From: Microbotryomycetes sp. JL201
Taxonomy: Eukaryota; Basidiomycota; Microbotryomycetes
NCBI GenBank assembly: GCA_033819885.1
Contig: JAQYUZ010000010.1
Location: 417,959 to 481,958, forward strand
Length of the DNA stretch: 64,000 nucleotides
Direction: 5' to 3'
Part shown: in pieces, positions 22,248 to 33,825 of the stretch
Numbering within the stretch: position 1 is the first letter of the stretch
Layout: each line of letters begins with the position of its first letter
Notes under the pieces: generated by a model
The model's database searches: none
Told to the model about the DNA's origin: nothing
Seen by the model: the letters and a program-made list of their open reading frames with translations, nothing else
Program-made: the position numbers and the translations under genes

Positions 22248-25200
22248 TCAATCAGATCCAAGCGCAAACGAAGACTCGTTCGCAGCCCGGCCATCCTCTT
22301 CGTCACTGCTCAGATCCATCACATATGCAGGCCTGGCTTTCGTAGCCGCTGCAGCTCGCCTGCTCGTCGTAGCTCGAGGCTCGCTCACAACTTCGAGCTC
22401 AAACCCGTCCTCATCCTCATCAGGTTCGTCAAACTCGTCTTCTTCCTCGCTAGAAGCAGCCTTCTTGGCGACCGTCTTTTTCTTTTGCATCGCAGTCGTC
22501 ATCTTTTTCGGCGCCGCAGCAGGCTTCTTTGCCGTTGCCGCTTGAGATGTCAACGTCGTCATCGTCTTTTTGACAGCAGACACGGCAGCCTTTGGCGGGG
22601 AGTGGGCCGGAGGGGGTTTGGAAGGGCGTGTGAATATATCGTCCATGTCGTCAGAGTCACTCTCGACGACCGTCTTTCTCTGAAACAGCGCACACGCAAA
22701 CACACACTTTAGCTCGAAACTCTTGGTGAAAATGAGCAAAGTCCAGAAACTCACGGCAGCAACCTGTTTGACAACTTGTTTCTTGACAGGCGGTGCTTTG
22801 GGCAAATCATCAGCACTGTCGGATTCGACTTCAACGCTCCTGCGTTTGGCCGGACTTGTTGGAAGAATGACAGGGGCCGCTGATCGCGAACGAGCTCGAG
22901 CGGTCGTCGCACGAGGCACGACTTCGCTCGTATCATCATGGCCCTCAAAATCGCTCTCCCCGTCGCTCTCGGGCAACGGCACGGGCTGCTGGGCGTGCAA
23001 AGCCAACTTAGCGCTCGCGGTGTTTGACGTCGTACACGTGGCACCGCTCACCTTTTTGACTGCAGCTGGCTTAGGCTTGGCTTTGGCAACAGGAGCAGGT
23101 TGGTCATCCTCGCTCAACGCAGGAGTCGGCTACGAACATGTCATCAGGCCGCTGCACAGCGCTCGATATTCTTCTGCCCGACTGACCTTTTTCGCGACAG
23201 GCGGCTTTGACGTGGCTCGCTTTGTCTGTGTCGGCACGTACTCGTATGCATCCACCGAGTCGTCATCGTCGCTGTAATCCGATCGAGCCTTTTTCGTCTT
23301 TTTGGCCGGCTTGCCTTTGAGTTTGGCGGCGCGTAAACTCTTTTGCTGAGCGATAACGTCATTATCGAGCAATTGCTGAGAAATGTTCGGCAAAAGTCAG
23401 TCTTGAAGCACTTCACAACATCAGTCGCTCACGTACCTCCCACTCTTGCTCAAACTTGTCCAAATCGCGCTCCCACAAATCCTGAGCCGACAACTTGAGC
23501 AATTCCGTTAACTGTCGCTCACGCTCGTCCCTTTCTGCCAACAGTTTTGCCACCCTTTCAGCCGTCAAACTTGAAAAGCTCATGCTCAACAAGTAATCGA
23601 AATCGCTGTCACTGCCTTCGGCAGACGCCGCCGCTTCCGGGTCGTCCAACTCTTCCTCCAACTCTTGGTCGACCGCTCCGGCAACGACTGCCTTCTGCAC
23701 TTTTGGGAACGGACGAAAGTTCTTGTCGCGCAATTCAGCAACGATCGAAGCTTTTTTGCGGTTCGAGAGAACGAGCTCCTTCTTGATCATCATTTGAATG
23801 AAACGAGCTTGGTTCGATACCTTGTCGTGAGCGTTGGTCAACTCGTTAACGACGTACGCCTGATCAGAAGGAACGCCAATCAGTCAGCGCTTCACATCCA
23901 CTTTGGGCGACTTTTATTCGTGATGCCAGCTCACTTTGCGCTTGTGGTAGTACTCGAGACGAACGTCGTAAAAGTCTTCAATCACTTGTTCGGGCGTCGC
24001 GTACTTTTTGATCTTGCCATGCGGATCAAACATGACCATGTTGCTCGTACTGATTTTGCCCGTCATTTTGAATGCCTTTTCGAGTCCTTCCTTTTTGATC
24101 GCGCCTTTGCCTGCTTCGGTCAACGTAATGATGAAATGAACAGTCGTGTCGGTATGGTACTCTTTGTAGTCCTTGATCAGCGCAGGCGCCTTTTCGGTAC
24201 CGACGACCCAGCTCTCGAGTAATTCTTTATACGACTGAGTCCAGGTTCGAATCGGCAACTCGGTAATCTCGACCGTACTGTCGTCAATCATCTGAATCAG
24301 ACCAGTCACTTTGAATCCGTCCTTTTCAGCCTTTTCAATCGTGCCCTGTCATCACGGATGCAACAGCGTGAGAAAATTTGGCTTCACACATCGATGCGCG
24401 CGAGCTCACTCTGAAGCCGCGGTACCAGGGGTGCATCGGCTCGAGCTCTTGTCCCTTCATCTTGCGCTTCAGGTTTGCGACAATGTCACTTGGGTTGTAG
24501 TTTGGCACGGACGAACTCCAACCGGTACCGATTCCATCTGAGCCGTTGACGAGACACATTGGCATGACGGGAATGTACCAAGCAGGCTCGATGCTTTGAC
24601 CGTCGTCGTTCAGGTACGTCAAAACATTGTCGTCGTCAGGGTGAAACACGGTCCTCGTGATGCTTGCCACATTCGTAAAGATGTAACGAGCCGAAGCCGC
24701 GTCCTTGCCACCTTGCAACCTCGTACCAAACTGACCGTTCGGGTCGAGCACGTTCAAGTTGTTGCTGCCGACAAACTGCTGAGCCAAGCCAATGATGGTC
24801 GCTTGCAACGACAAGTCGCCGTGATGGTACGCCGAGTGTTCAGAAACGTAACCAGAGAGTTGGCCGACCTTGATCTCGTTCTTGAGCTTGCGCTTGAAGC
24901 ACGCAAATAAGACTTTGCGCTGACCGGGTTTGAAACCGTCGACGACCGAAGGAATAGACCGGATATTGTCGGCCATCGAGAACAGAATCAACTCTTTATT
25001 TATAAAGTCGGACAATGGAACTTGGGACACGTTGTGATCCATGTACGTGCCAGGCTAACGATGCCGGCAGAGTGAGCTCGCTTACGACAAAGACTAGGCT
25101 GACGACTTACGACGAAGCGACGCAACCACTCTTTGCGGTCATCAGCCTTCTTTTTGTTGAATGCCATGTCGATCAATTCGCGATCGGTTTCAGTTGAAGG

Positions 25201-28200
25201 CTTAAAAGGCAACCTGTGCCTCTTCATGTCGCCAAAGTACTTTTTGGCGTCAGCCGCGTCACTGGTTCCGAGACCCTTGAAGTATTTGATGCGCCATCCG
25301 CGACCGTCGTCCGTCTCTTCTTTCCATGTTTCGTACTCGGGCAAAGTAAAGAAAGAGATCTCTCGCTTGCCTTTCGAGACTTTGACGATCGGCGTAATAA
25401 ACTCGACCAAAAAGTTGGGCAACTTGAGCAGTGAGGGGAACCAATAGTCCAAGAAATTGATGATCAACCCTTTAATGTGCGAGCCATCGTGGTCCTGCGA
25501 GCGGATGAAAGTCAGTGCGAAGTTGGAAGCGCAGAACAGACCTGACCAGCCTTACTTGATCGGCCATGATCATCAAGCTGCCATAACGAAGCGACTCTGT
25601 GTTTTGGTACACCTTGCCCTGTTGCAAACCCATGATTTGCTTGATCGCCTGGATTTCGGCATTCTCGAGCAAACTCTTGCCCGATGCCTCTCGCACGTTG
25701 AGCAGTTTACCGCGCAGCGGAAACACGCCATAGTTGTCTCGACCGACGACAGACAATCCAGAGACGGCCAGAGCTTTGGCAGAGTCTCCTTCTGTCAAGA
25801 TCAACGTACATTTGTGGCCGTTGCGTGTGCCGGCATTGTTGGCGTCTTCGAGCTTGACAAGACCGGTGATGCTGTCGGAGGCATGTCTCGTAAGCAGGCT
25901 TACAGAATCAGGCAGGCGCACAAGCTCACCGAGATCGCTTTGAGCCGTCCGTCTTCTTCAAAAGCTGGTCCTGCTTGAAGCGAGCCCAGGACACGACGTT
26001 GTCGACGACGCCAGACTTCAGGACTGTCGCGCACGAGTCAGCCGAGAACTCTGGAGATGGTCGTGCGCGACGACTGACCTTTTTTCAAAAAGTCCTCGGA
26101 GCTTGACAACTTGCAAGTCGACCCAAACTTGGACGCGCCAAGCGTCATGTTCTCCTTCGTCTGCGAGTCGAAGCTCGGGTTGGCGATCAGGCAATTGATA
26201 AAGACGCTCATGTGGTTCTTGATTTGGAAAGGCTTGACTTGAGCTCCAGACTTGTTTTTCTTCTTGACCAATTCTTGAATGCCCTCGACAAGTTGCTTCG
26301 CAACGTATTCGACGTGTGTACCACCTTTTGTCGTGGCAATTGCGTTACAGAACGACACTTGATTGAACTGTCCATCAGAAACGGCGAAAGCAACCTCCCA
26401 TCGATCGTTGAACTTTTCGTAAATGATGGTCTTTTTGTCGTTCGCACTTGGGTCGACACCGGCCAGATCATTTTTGGCGCCGCCCGAGCTCTTGGTAGAG
26501 CCCGTGACCTTGTTGTCACCATTCGTGTACATTTGCACGTACGCTTTGAAATCCCGGACGCGGATTTGTTTGCCGTTGAGCGAGACTTTTACACCTTTGA
26601 CGATACCGGCCATGTCGTACACACGCTTTGTCAGCAGCGCGACAGTGTCGTCGTCGAATTCGGTCATGTTGAACCTGGGCAGGTCGGGGAAAAAGGTGAT
26701 CTGAAGAGATGCCAAGTCAGAAAGTCCGAACATTGCGTTCGTGGGCGGATCAACTCACTTTCGTGTAATCTTTGCCCGACACGTCCGTGATGAGAGGCTT
26801 TCCTTTGGTGCCCATGTTGTTCGAGAACGTCTGTTTGTACTTTTGGCCGCTTTTCGAGTCGACCGTCTCGACAATGAATTTCTTCGAGTAGATGTTGGCG
26901 AGCTTGGCTCCGTAACCGTTGCGACCACCAGTCACTTTCGCCTCATCGTCGTCATAGTTGGATGACGTGAGAAGTGTGCCAAAAATGAGTTCCGGAATCC
27001 AAACATTTTCGACCGTGTGCATCTCGACAGGAATGCCTTGGCCATCGTTCATGACCTCGATCGATTTGTTCTCGCGATCGATGACGACTTTGAGTTGAGA
27101 CATGGACTTGTCGCGGACCTGTGTGAATGATGAGCAATCACTAAACAGCGTGGCAGGAGATGCTTCATGGGACCGACCTTGTTGTCGGCCGCGTTGACCA
27201 AAATCTCGTCAAAGATTTTGTAGAGGCCGGGCACAAACGTCGTGTTGCTGCCAGACACAAGCGATTAGCCCGTGCAACACGTCGTGATCCGTCAAGAGAG
27301 CTCACCGGAATGTCATCACAGCTTGTCCGTCATTCTCTGCGCCATCGTAGACCCACATGGGCTGCGTAATGGCTTCAATCGAGCCAATGTACGTGTCGGG
27401 ACGTTTCAATACGTGCTCGAGTTGGGAAAGCTGGCGAACGAGATTAGTTGATCAATTAGCAGCGCGCCGAGTTGTGTCGCCACCGAGATGCGAGCTCACC
27501 TTGACATATGTCTCTGACGCCGACTTGGCTTTGCCCTTTTTCGCAGCAGGTGCGGGCCTGACGTTCTCAAAGTCCTAGAATGAATTGTGCGGTCAGTCGT
27601 GTTGCACCCAAGTTGATTGATATCCCTGGCTCTCACGTCGTCGTCTTCGTCGTCTCGTGCTCTGCTCACTGCCACCTCGCTGTCGCAGTCCATCGAGTCT
27701 GACCTTGTGCCATTGCTATGATGGTCTTGAAGTATGGCCTTTTTCTTTCTCACGAGCGCTTTAGTTTTTGCTGCAGTCGTCGTCGCCGCCTTCTTGGCCG
27801 GAGCTTTTGGTTTTGCGGCAGCCTGCGGTGAGTGCAGCAGAAGCAAGCGAAAAGATGCCGGCGCGTGTCAGTCATGGCCGAGATGCTTGAAATGCGGGTA
27901 TGACGCGAGCGCGGTCATCCGTCGCGTGCATAAACGAGACTCGGTCGAGGCCAGGTTGGCTCGTGTCTGCGCGTTACAGTCGCCGAGGACGTCGCGCACC
28001 GGACGTATCTAGACTTCTCAGAGCGTGCACAGTGCGTCTGGACATGCTCTTGCGCTTGCTCGGCTCGCCAAAAGCTGGATAGGCTCGACCGCCGAGCGCG
28101 TTGATCTGTCCAGAGGGAGCGGACCTGGAGCCTGCAAGCCAGCTCTGGCTCACCTTTGTGGCTTTTGCTGGTTGTGCGACGTACGCGTCCGAGCCCGAGT

Positions 28201-28317
28201 CGTCGTCGTATCGCTGCGAGCGTGTTTTGTTGAGTGAGCGGCGGCGAGCTTGCACATGCTGCAAGTGCATTGCTGCGTCCCTAGAGCACTCACAAAGTCA
28301 GACTCGTCACTGCTCAT
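22248..28317 (-). CDS. TOP2: DNA topoisomerase II
   Basis: Type IIA topoisomerase that passes one duplex through another; nuclear. About 19 exons on the minus strand: 28317..28294, 28213..28154, an uncertain exon near 28105..28040, 27822..27637, 27574..27500, 27430..27306, 27247..27178, 27118..26759, 26700..26079, 26023..25930, 25871..25556, 25494..25111, 25054..24410, 24345..23935, 23859..23437, 23375..23187, 23129..23052, 22985..22755, 22679..22248; about 1575 residues. The GHKL ATPase shows EHVLKRPDTYIGS, EILVNAADNK and TGGRNGYGAKLANI. TOPRIM shows LTEGDSAKALAVSGL and DHDGSHIKG. The breakage domain has the catalytic Tyr in SARYIFTNV and GSDGIGTGWSSSVPNYNP. The C-terminal tail is acidic and Lys-rich, typical of the disordered regulatory end. 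Only the structure at 27823-28153 is doubtful. Confidence 0.97.
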
Positions 28318-28501
28318 GGTTGCTGCGACGAGTTCCCCGACAGCGGGCAACGTCGACACGGAGCAGAAAGTGTCTGTTGGCTGCGGTCGCCCGTGTCTTG
28401 CTGCGGATGAAACAGGAGGCGAGCGGGGCCCGAGCGGCACCACACCGTCGTGTCTCGTCTGTTTGAGCTCATCTCGGCCAGCACGAGCGCAGCGCCGTCG
28501 C
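28318..28501. promoter_or_regulatory. Divergent promoter between TOP2 and the Q-rich gene
   Basis: Only 184 bases separate the two divergent start codons, so the promoters must overlap. I see no obvious TATA element. Confidence 0.5.
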
Positions 28502-29898
28502 ATGTCGCACCAGCACGTCAACAATCCGTTTGCGCCTCAGCCGCAGACGTCGGTCGAAGCGACCGCGTCGAGGTTCCCCGACGTCAGCGGCGAGCTGCAG
28601 CAGTCTCAGCAGCAGCAGCAGTACTACCAGCAGCAGCAGCAGCAGCCTCAGCAGTTCAGTACAGCATACAGTGGAGGGTACGCCCAACAACAGCCGCTGC
28701 AGTCTCAGTACACGGGCTTCCAGCCGTCATCGTCATTCGGCCAGCAACTGCACTACGAGCAGCAACAGCAGCAGTATGGCAGCATGAGCAATGGCCCGTC
28801 ACCACAAGTTTCGTTCTCAAACAGCGACTTGGACCCGTACAGCGGCTTGTCACAACTCGGCCAGACGTCTGGCGGCGGAGGCAGCATGCACACAGCTGGC
28901 AACAGGGTAGCACCCGCAGGGCTGATGAACGTGCAGCAGACTCAATCGCACCCGCGCCAGTACGTTCACGACAACAAATCGCTATTGATGACGTGGGACG
29001 ATTATGCCGTCAGTCCAGCGTGTACCATGTCGATCGCAGAGCTCGTGGTGCTAATGTCATCTTTCCACAGTGGAAGCAACTGCTCGGTCGCGTCGATGTG
29101 AGCTCGACCGCCAGTCTTGAACGCCCTAGCCGCCGCTAATGAGCCGTGTTGCGCCACTCGCAGAGCCTCAGGCAAGGCTGGGAGCAGAGAAAGTCGTCCA
29201 TCTCGACACTCGGCAACCAAGGCGCAGATCCTACACTCGTAGAGTCGCTGAAGCGCGACGCAGACAATTACATTGATTCGTGTCACGCCGCAAAGATGCA
29301 ATTGGCAGAAGTCAAGGAGGGCTGGAGACATTCGACGGATGCTGCGTCGTGAGTGGAAAAGCTTCTGATTGCCGACACGTCAAATCAGGTCGGCTGACGA
29401 CTGTTGGTTCTCAGAAAGGCGCGAGTGAGGGAAGCTTTGAATGCCGGTCTGGCATCCTTGCCTGGTTGGTCCATGCACAGCCCTTTCAAGAGTACACTGC
29501 GATACTCATCCTTTTGCTCAACAGAATACCCACCAGCTCTCACACCCGAACAGCTCGGTGGCGCATTCTACCAGAGAGCCTACGAAGACCATCGCAAGCA
29601 GTCAATCATGTCGTCCTTCAACACAGGACCTCAACAACAGCCACAACAAACGGGTTATGGTCAACAACAACCGCAACACTTTGGCTCAGGCGGCGTCATG
29701 TCTCAGCCTACTGGGTTTGCAGGAGGCATGGGCATGTCGATGCAACCTCAACAAACGGGTTATTACCAGCAAACAGGGTACATGCACAGTCAACCAACTG
29801 GCTATGGCGGATTTGCTCAACAGCAAACTGGCTACCAAGGCGGTGGAACGTTTGGCGGTCAACAAGGATTCGGAGGTGGTCAAGGATTCTACCGGTGA
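28502..29898 (+). CDS. Q-rich protein with QQTGY/QPTGY repeats, function unknown
   Basis: Exons 28502..29008, 29071..29097 (27 bases), 29164..29348, 29415..29464 and 29525..29898 encode 380 residues. The N-terminal 170 residues are rich in Gln with short poly-Q runs. A central helical, charged region follows (WKQLLGRVD, LRQGWEQRKSSIS, DNYIDSCHAAKMQLAEVKEG). The C-terminal 100 residues repeat P-Q-Q-T-G-Y and Q-P-T-G-Y/F, ending Gly/Phe-rich. QQTGY repeats occur in fungal endocytic proteins such as Pan1, so a role at endocytic sites is possible but not shown. The composition is prion-like. All splice phases agree. Confidence 0.75.
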
Positions 29899-29996
29899 TC
29901 GTATCGTGTACATGGAATAATAACGTCACGTCACCAAAGCCTGGCAGTGTGTAAGAAAAATACTGGGTATGAGCTTTCCAAGTTAGAGGAAGAATG

Positions 29997-31248
29997 TCAT
30001 GTCGTTTCGTCAAACACGCCTTGCCGTTCAAACAGCTTTCCTTTTCGACACCATTCTGCGACCTGACTTTCACCTCTTCGTGTACCTTGAAGCGTCGCTT
30101 CGCCTTCAAACACGAGATCTGTGAAGACGGTCATCCAGTGTGCAGGCAACAATTCGCGATTGGCGAGGAGGTGATTGACAGTGTCGACGAGTGTGCCGGC
30201 AGAGTGGTGCATGGCGCTCGGAGCTGTAGCGCTTTGCAGAGTGCCGGGTGCTTGAGGAGGCGCTGATCCGTTGAACTGGCGAGAGTCCGGTTCAGTCAAG
30301 GCGAAGGGTCGTCCGTCAACGCCTGACCAACAAATTCGGGCTCACAGTTGAAGCTGGACCAGCCTGAAAGCAAGCCGGATCAGTGCAACCAGGTTGACAA
30401 AGTAACATATTCGGCCTGGGCATCAAAGAGGCGTTTGTACTCGATGGAGCAGCTACGACGGCCATTTGCTGACAAGCGGGGCAATCTGCATGCATCGAAC
30501 CCAATTGTTCGTCTCGGGACCATTCTGCGTACGAACGGAATCGCGGCGCACCCTGTACCCAAGGCTTTCCTGCGTCACAAGCAATGGTGGAATTGTAATT
30601 GAAAGCTGTTGAAAGGGTAGGCTGTGCATATGCGAATCGATTGTTGTGATATGACTCGGCAGGGACTGACGGCGCAGGTTCGCACTTGAGCCACGGCATC
30701 CAAGTGCTAAGAGACGGCAGGCGAAGCTCGTTCCGCTGCTGGTTACGCGTGAGAACCTCTCTCAATATGTCTGTACATGTGCAAGGGTAGGTCTCGTCTC
30801 TCACAAATTTCCCGTTCGAGGACTGGTGTCCCATTTGCGGCTCTTGCGCGCAAGGCCATTGCGAGGTGGCAAGCACATGCGTCTCACTCGAATTCATCCT
30901 CCTACGCTTGTCGATGGCCCGCTCATGCCCTTCGTCTACCTCGCCATTGAAATCCACCATGGACCGCTTACCGAGCTTGTCCATGACTGGCACTCGCCCA
31001 TCTCGGTCCCGTTGTATCAGAACCATTGCAGCCGCTGCGGCTTCTGTTCGCTCAACATGGTCATCAGTCGACATGACAACAGAATCTGTCGTTCGTGTTT
31101 TTGCGTTTGGCAAAGATAAAAGTTTGCCGTGATGGCGATTGACCAGGCTGACGAATCCGCTCGGCGGCTCGGCCATCGACGGAAGAGTGCTGTCGAATGA
31201 GGAGACGACGTTTGGAGGGCGACGAGAAGACGACTTTGCGGTCGCCAT
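29997..31248 (-). CDS. Unrecognised protein, Cys-containing, two exons
   Basis: Minus-strand exons 31248..30346 and 30275..29997 encode 393 residues from an ATG at 31248; the frame is open upstream to 31437, so the N-terminus is uncertain. The N-terminal half is Ser/Arg-rich with a basic patch (RAIDKRRRM) that could be a nuclear signal. Cys groups (CTCTDIL, CPACQQ, CQPGCTDPACF) might bind metal. The second exon encodes a conserved-looking helical end (LVDTVNHLLANRELLPAHWM). I do not recognise the family. Confidence 0.6.
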
Positions 31249-31571
31249 CAAACGCGGTGAACTTGCTTGGCCGCCGAAGAAAGAGTTTAGCGTCGAGGTC
31301 TTTTCGGTGAGGATGTGGAGGAAAGGAGAAGAACGAGCATCGAAACGAGAAGCGCACGACGAAGACTCTGAACGCCTTTCGTGCACGGTCCGCTCACCTT
31401 CCAAAAGTCCGTGCGCGCTACTGCGCATGCTGGGCAAAAACGTCTTGAATCAGGTGTTTCGACAACAAAAGCCAACAAAATGTGTACAACAAGAGAGCAA
31501 GAAAAGCGCCTAAAGAGCTTGATTGTCGGAAACAGAACGTATACAGCCAAACCTCATGCGAATGCTGTTCT
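31249..31571. other. Intergenic
   Basis: Lies between the start of one minus-strand gene and the end of NSE4. A possible upstream exon of the preceding gene ends at a GTGAGC donor (about 31396 on the minus strand). Confidence 0.3.
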
Positions 31572-33340
31572 CTACCATTTTGTGCGTCGACCATTGGCCT
31601 GGACACCTACAGCCTCGTACGGATCACGGTGAGGAATGGTGCTCTCTTCAATCTCGTAGGCCTCGATGGCATCCTATCCGTCGAGCGGTCAAACATAACG
31701 CCATGGTGGTAACTTTCGATGCTCGGCTCACCTTCCACAGCTGTTCGGTGACTTCGAAAACAATCTGTGTCTTGGATATGGCGTCTGCCTGGTCTTGCCC
31801 GTCCTCCGGCGCCGCTACAGAGTCTACAGAAACGTCCGTCAGCGACTCACAGAAAGCCCCACAACGAACCTGAACCTTACAGCAAATGTAGTCTTGGTAG
31901 TGCGGTGACTTGGGATCGTCTTCCAATTCGATACATGCCTTGTTCTCTCTGATCAGGAACGAAAAGTAAAACACGTTCTCGACGGTTTGAGCGAACGAGT
32001 TCGGGTTGATGACGAATTTTAGGTATGGAATGCCCTCGGCACCTTGTTTTTCTAGGACGGCGTTGAGCTACAAAACAGGCACGCATCAAGCCAAGTCATG
32101 ATAGTCGTTCGCGGACGAACTCACCTGTTTAACGAGCTTTCCGGTCTCGTGCTTGTCTTTCTGAACGTCCTCCGCTTTGAGCTGGATCAGAGACGCCAGA
32201 TGAGCAAGTTGTACAATCACGGCCACCTCTAGCCTTACCTCTTCTGGCCTGACGCGGTCCGCCTCGCTGACTTTTTGCCGCTGTCGCTGCACACGCGCCT
32301 TTTTCTCCTTGACCTGGATCTCTAGAGGTCCTAACCTGTCGTGCGGCGAGGTCAGAATCAATGATAGTCTGTGATAGTGCAAGTGTGCACGGCCCACTCA
32401 CATGAAATCACACGAGGGCACCCTCCTTGACTCGGCAGCGACGGCGCGACCGACCCTGCCCCACTTTAGATTCATTTCCAACGGTGCATTCGGTGCCTGA
32501 GTACGAGCGACTGAACGTCTGCCGCCCATAAACTTGACGAGCCTGTTGAGAAACTCGATCGTGTCGAGCGCTTTTGCGTCAATCTTTAGATTGCGGGCTT
32601 TCAGTGCGGCGGCACTCGAAGCGGCGAGCAAGACGTGCGAGTCAAGCACAGCCTCTGCTGTCGTCGTGACTGTGCGTGACATTGGAGGTCAGCATCGCAA
32701 GCGTGTGACGGGTGGCGGAAACTCACCTTTGCGGAACAGCTTGTTGGCTTGCTCTACCGTTTTTCCAATGTCGGCAACGCTGACGTCACTGATACTACTT
32801 TGTTGCTCTGCATGTACCAAGCCAATTTTCTTGCGTCAGCTTGCATATTCGGGAATCAGGGCTCGGACGATGGTGCGGACCTGTCGCATTGTAGCCAAGC
32901 TGGCGGTACCTCGCTTTAACTCTGCGCTGCATGATCTCGGGTGCGACGTGTGCAGCGTTGTCATCTTGCTCTCTGTTCTCGTCCTGCACATCGTTGTCGC
33001 TTGTCGGCACGGCTTCGTTAGTGCGAGGGCTCGGAGCCAACCCAGTCTGCTCCTCCTCCATATCAACATCTGCATCATCGCGCTGCTCTACCACTGCATC
33101 CTCGTCATCGCTGGGGTCCGTTTGGCTGATGCCTGCTTGTTGATGCACATCGGCGGCCTGTGCTCCTTGTTCGAACTGGGCTTGCGCACGAGAGCTGCTC
33201 GCTCCATCGTCGACGTCCTGCATTTCTGCGTCCTCCGAGTCGTGCACGTGACGCTTGCCACGCTTGCTTGCTTCGTGTTGATGATGCTGGCGAGATGGCA
33301 ACCGAGACACGTTTGCAAACTCGCGGAACGGCTGCGTCAT
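31572..33340 (-). CDS. NSE4: Nse4, kleisin subunit of the Smc5/6 complex
   Basis: Bridges the Smc5 and Smc6 heads in the DNA-repair complex; nuclear. Minus-strand exons: 33340..32881, 32807..32727, 32669..32402, 32335..32239, 32181..32125, 32067..31881, 31823..31732 and 31673..31572; 447 residues. An acidic, Gln-rich N-terminal region precedes the kleisin N-terminal helices (RVKARYRQLG, KTVEQANKLFRKVTTTAEAV, LLAASSAAALKARNLKIDA). The C-terminal winged-helix region shows YLKFVINPNSFAQTVENVFY, FSFLIRENKACIELEDD and AYEIEESTIPHRDPYEAVG. The 57-base intron 31824..31880 is in frame and without stop, so a retained form is possible. Confidence 0.92.
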
Positions 33341-33825
33341 TGCCCTTCAGGCAGCAGGAGAAAGTTGTTGGATTTGTCTTGACACGCAAAGACGGTCGGA
33401 GCCAAGGCTGTTTGCGCGGGAGACAACGCAAAGCGCAAAGCCGCACGCGCCGCGACGCGTTCGAGCCTGTTTCAGCCACAAACCACGAGCACCGCGTCCG
33501 TATTTGACCGCCGCGGATGAAGCCAGCGATCAAGGCTGCATCGCAGCATGGTCCATGGCGCGTTATGCACGTGCATTGCGCCAGGCCGGCAACCTCGGCC
33601 CTTGCGTCACGGTTACAGGCTCACAACCGTCACGGCAAGGTGCGACTTGCGCATTGTGAGTATTCATTCGCCCCGTCCACGGCACGCATAGGCTCGCAGG
33701 CCGGGTCTGCGAAATGTCGTCAGTGACGACATTTCCGCTCGGACGTTGTGCATCGCCGCTAGCACAGGCACAGACGTAGGCGGCGAGACAGTAGAACATG
33801 TTAGCGTGTCAAAGAATGGCATCGC
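33341..33825. other. Intergenic, upstream of the UbiB-like gene
   Basis: Divergent region between NSE4 and the UbiB-like gene. A first exon of the UbiB-like gene could lie here (ATG near 33551), but no splice pair is convincing. Confidence 0.35.

Noticed and set aside
23665-24222. A 185-codon plus-strand ORF
   Set aside because: Antisense to conserved TOP2 exons.
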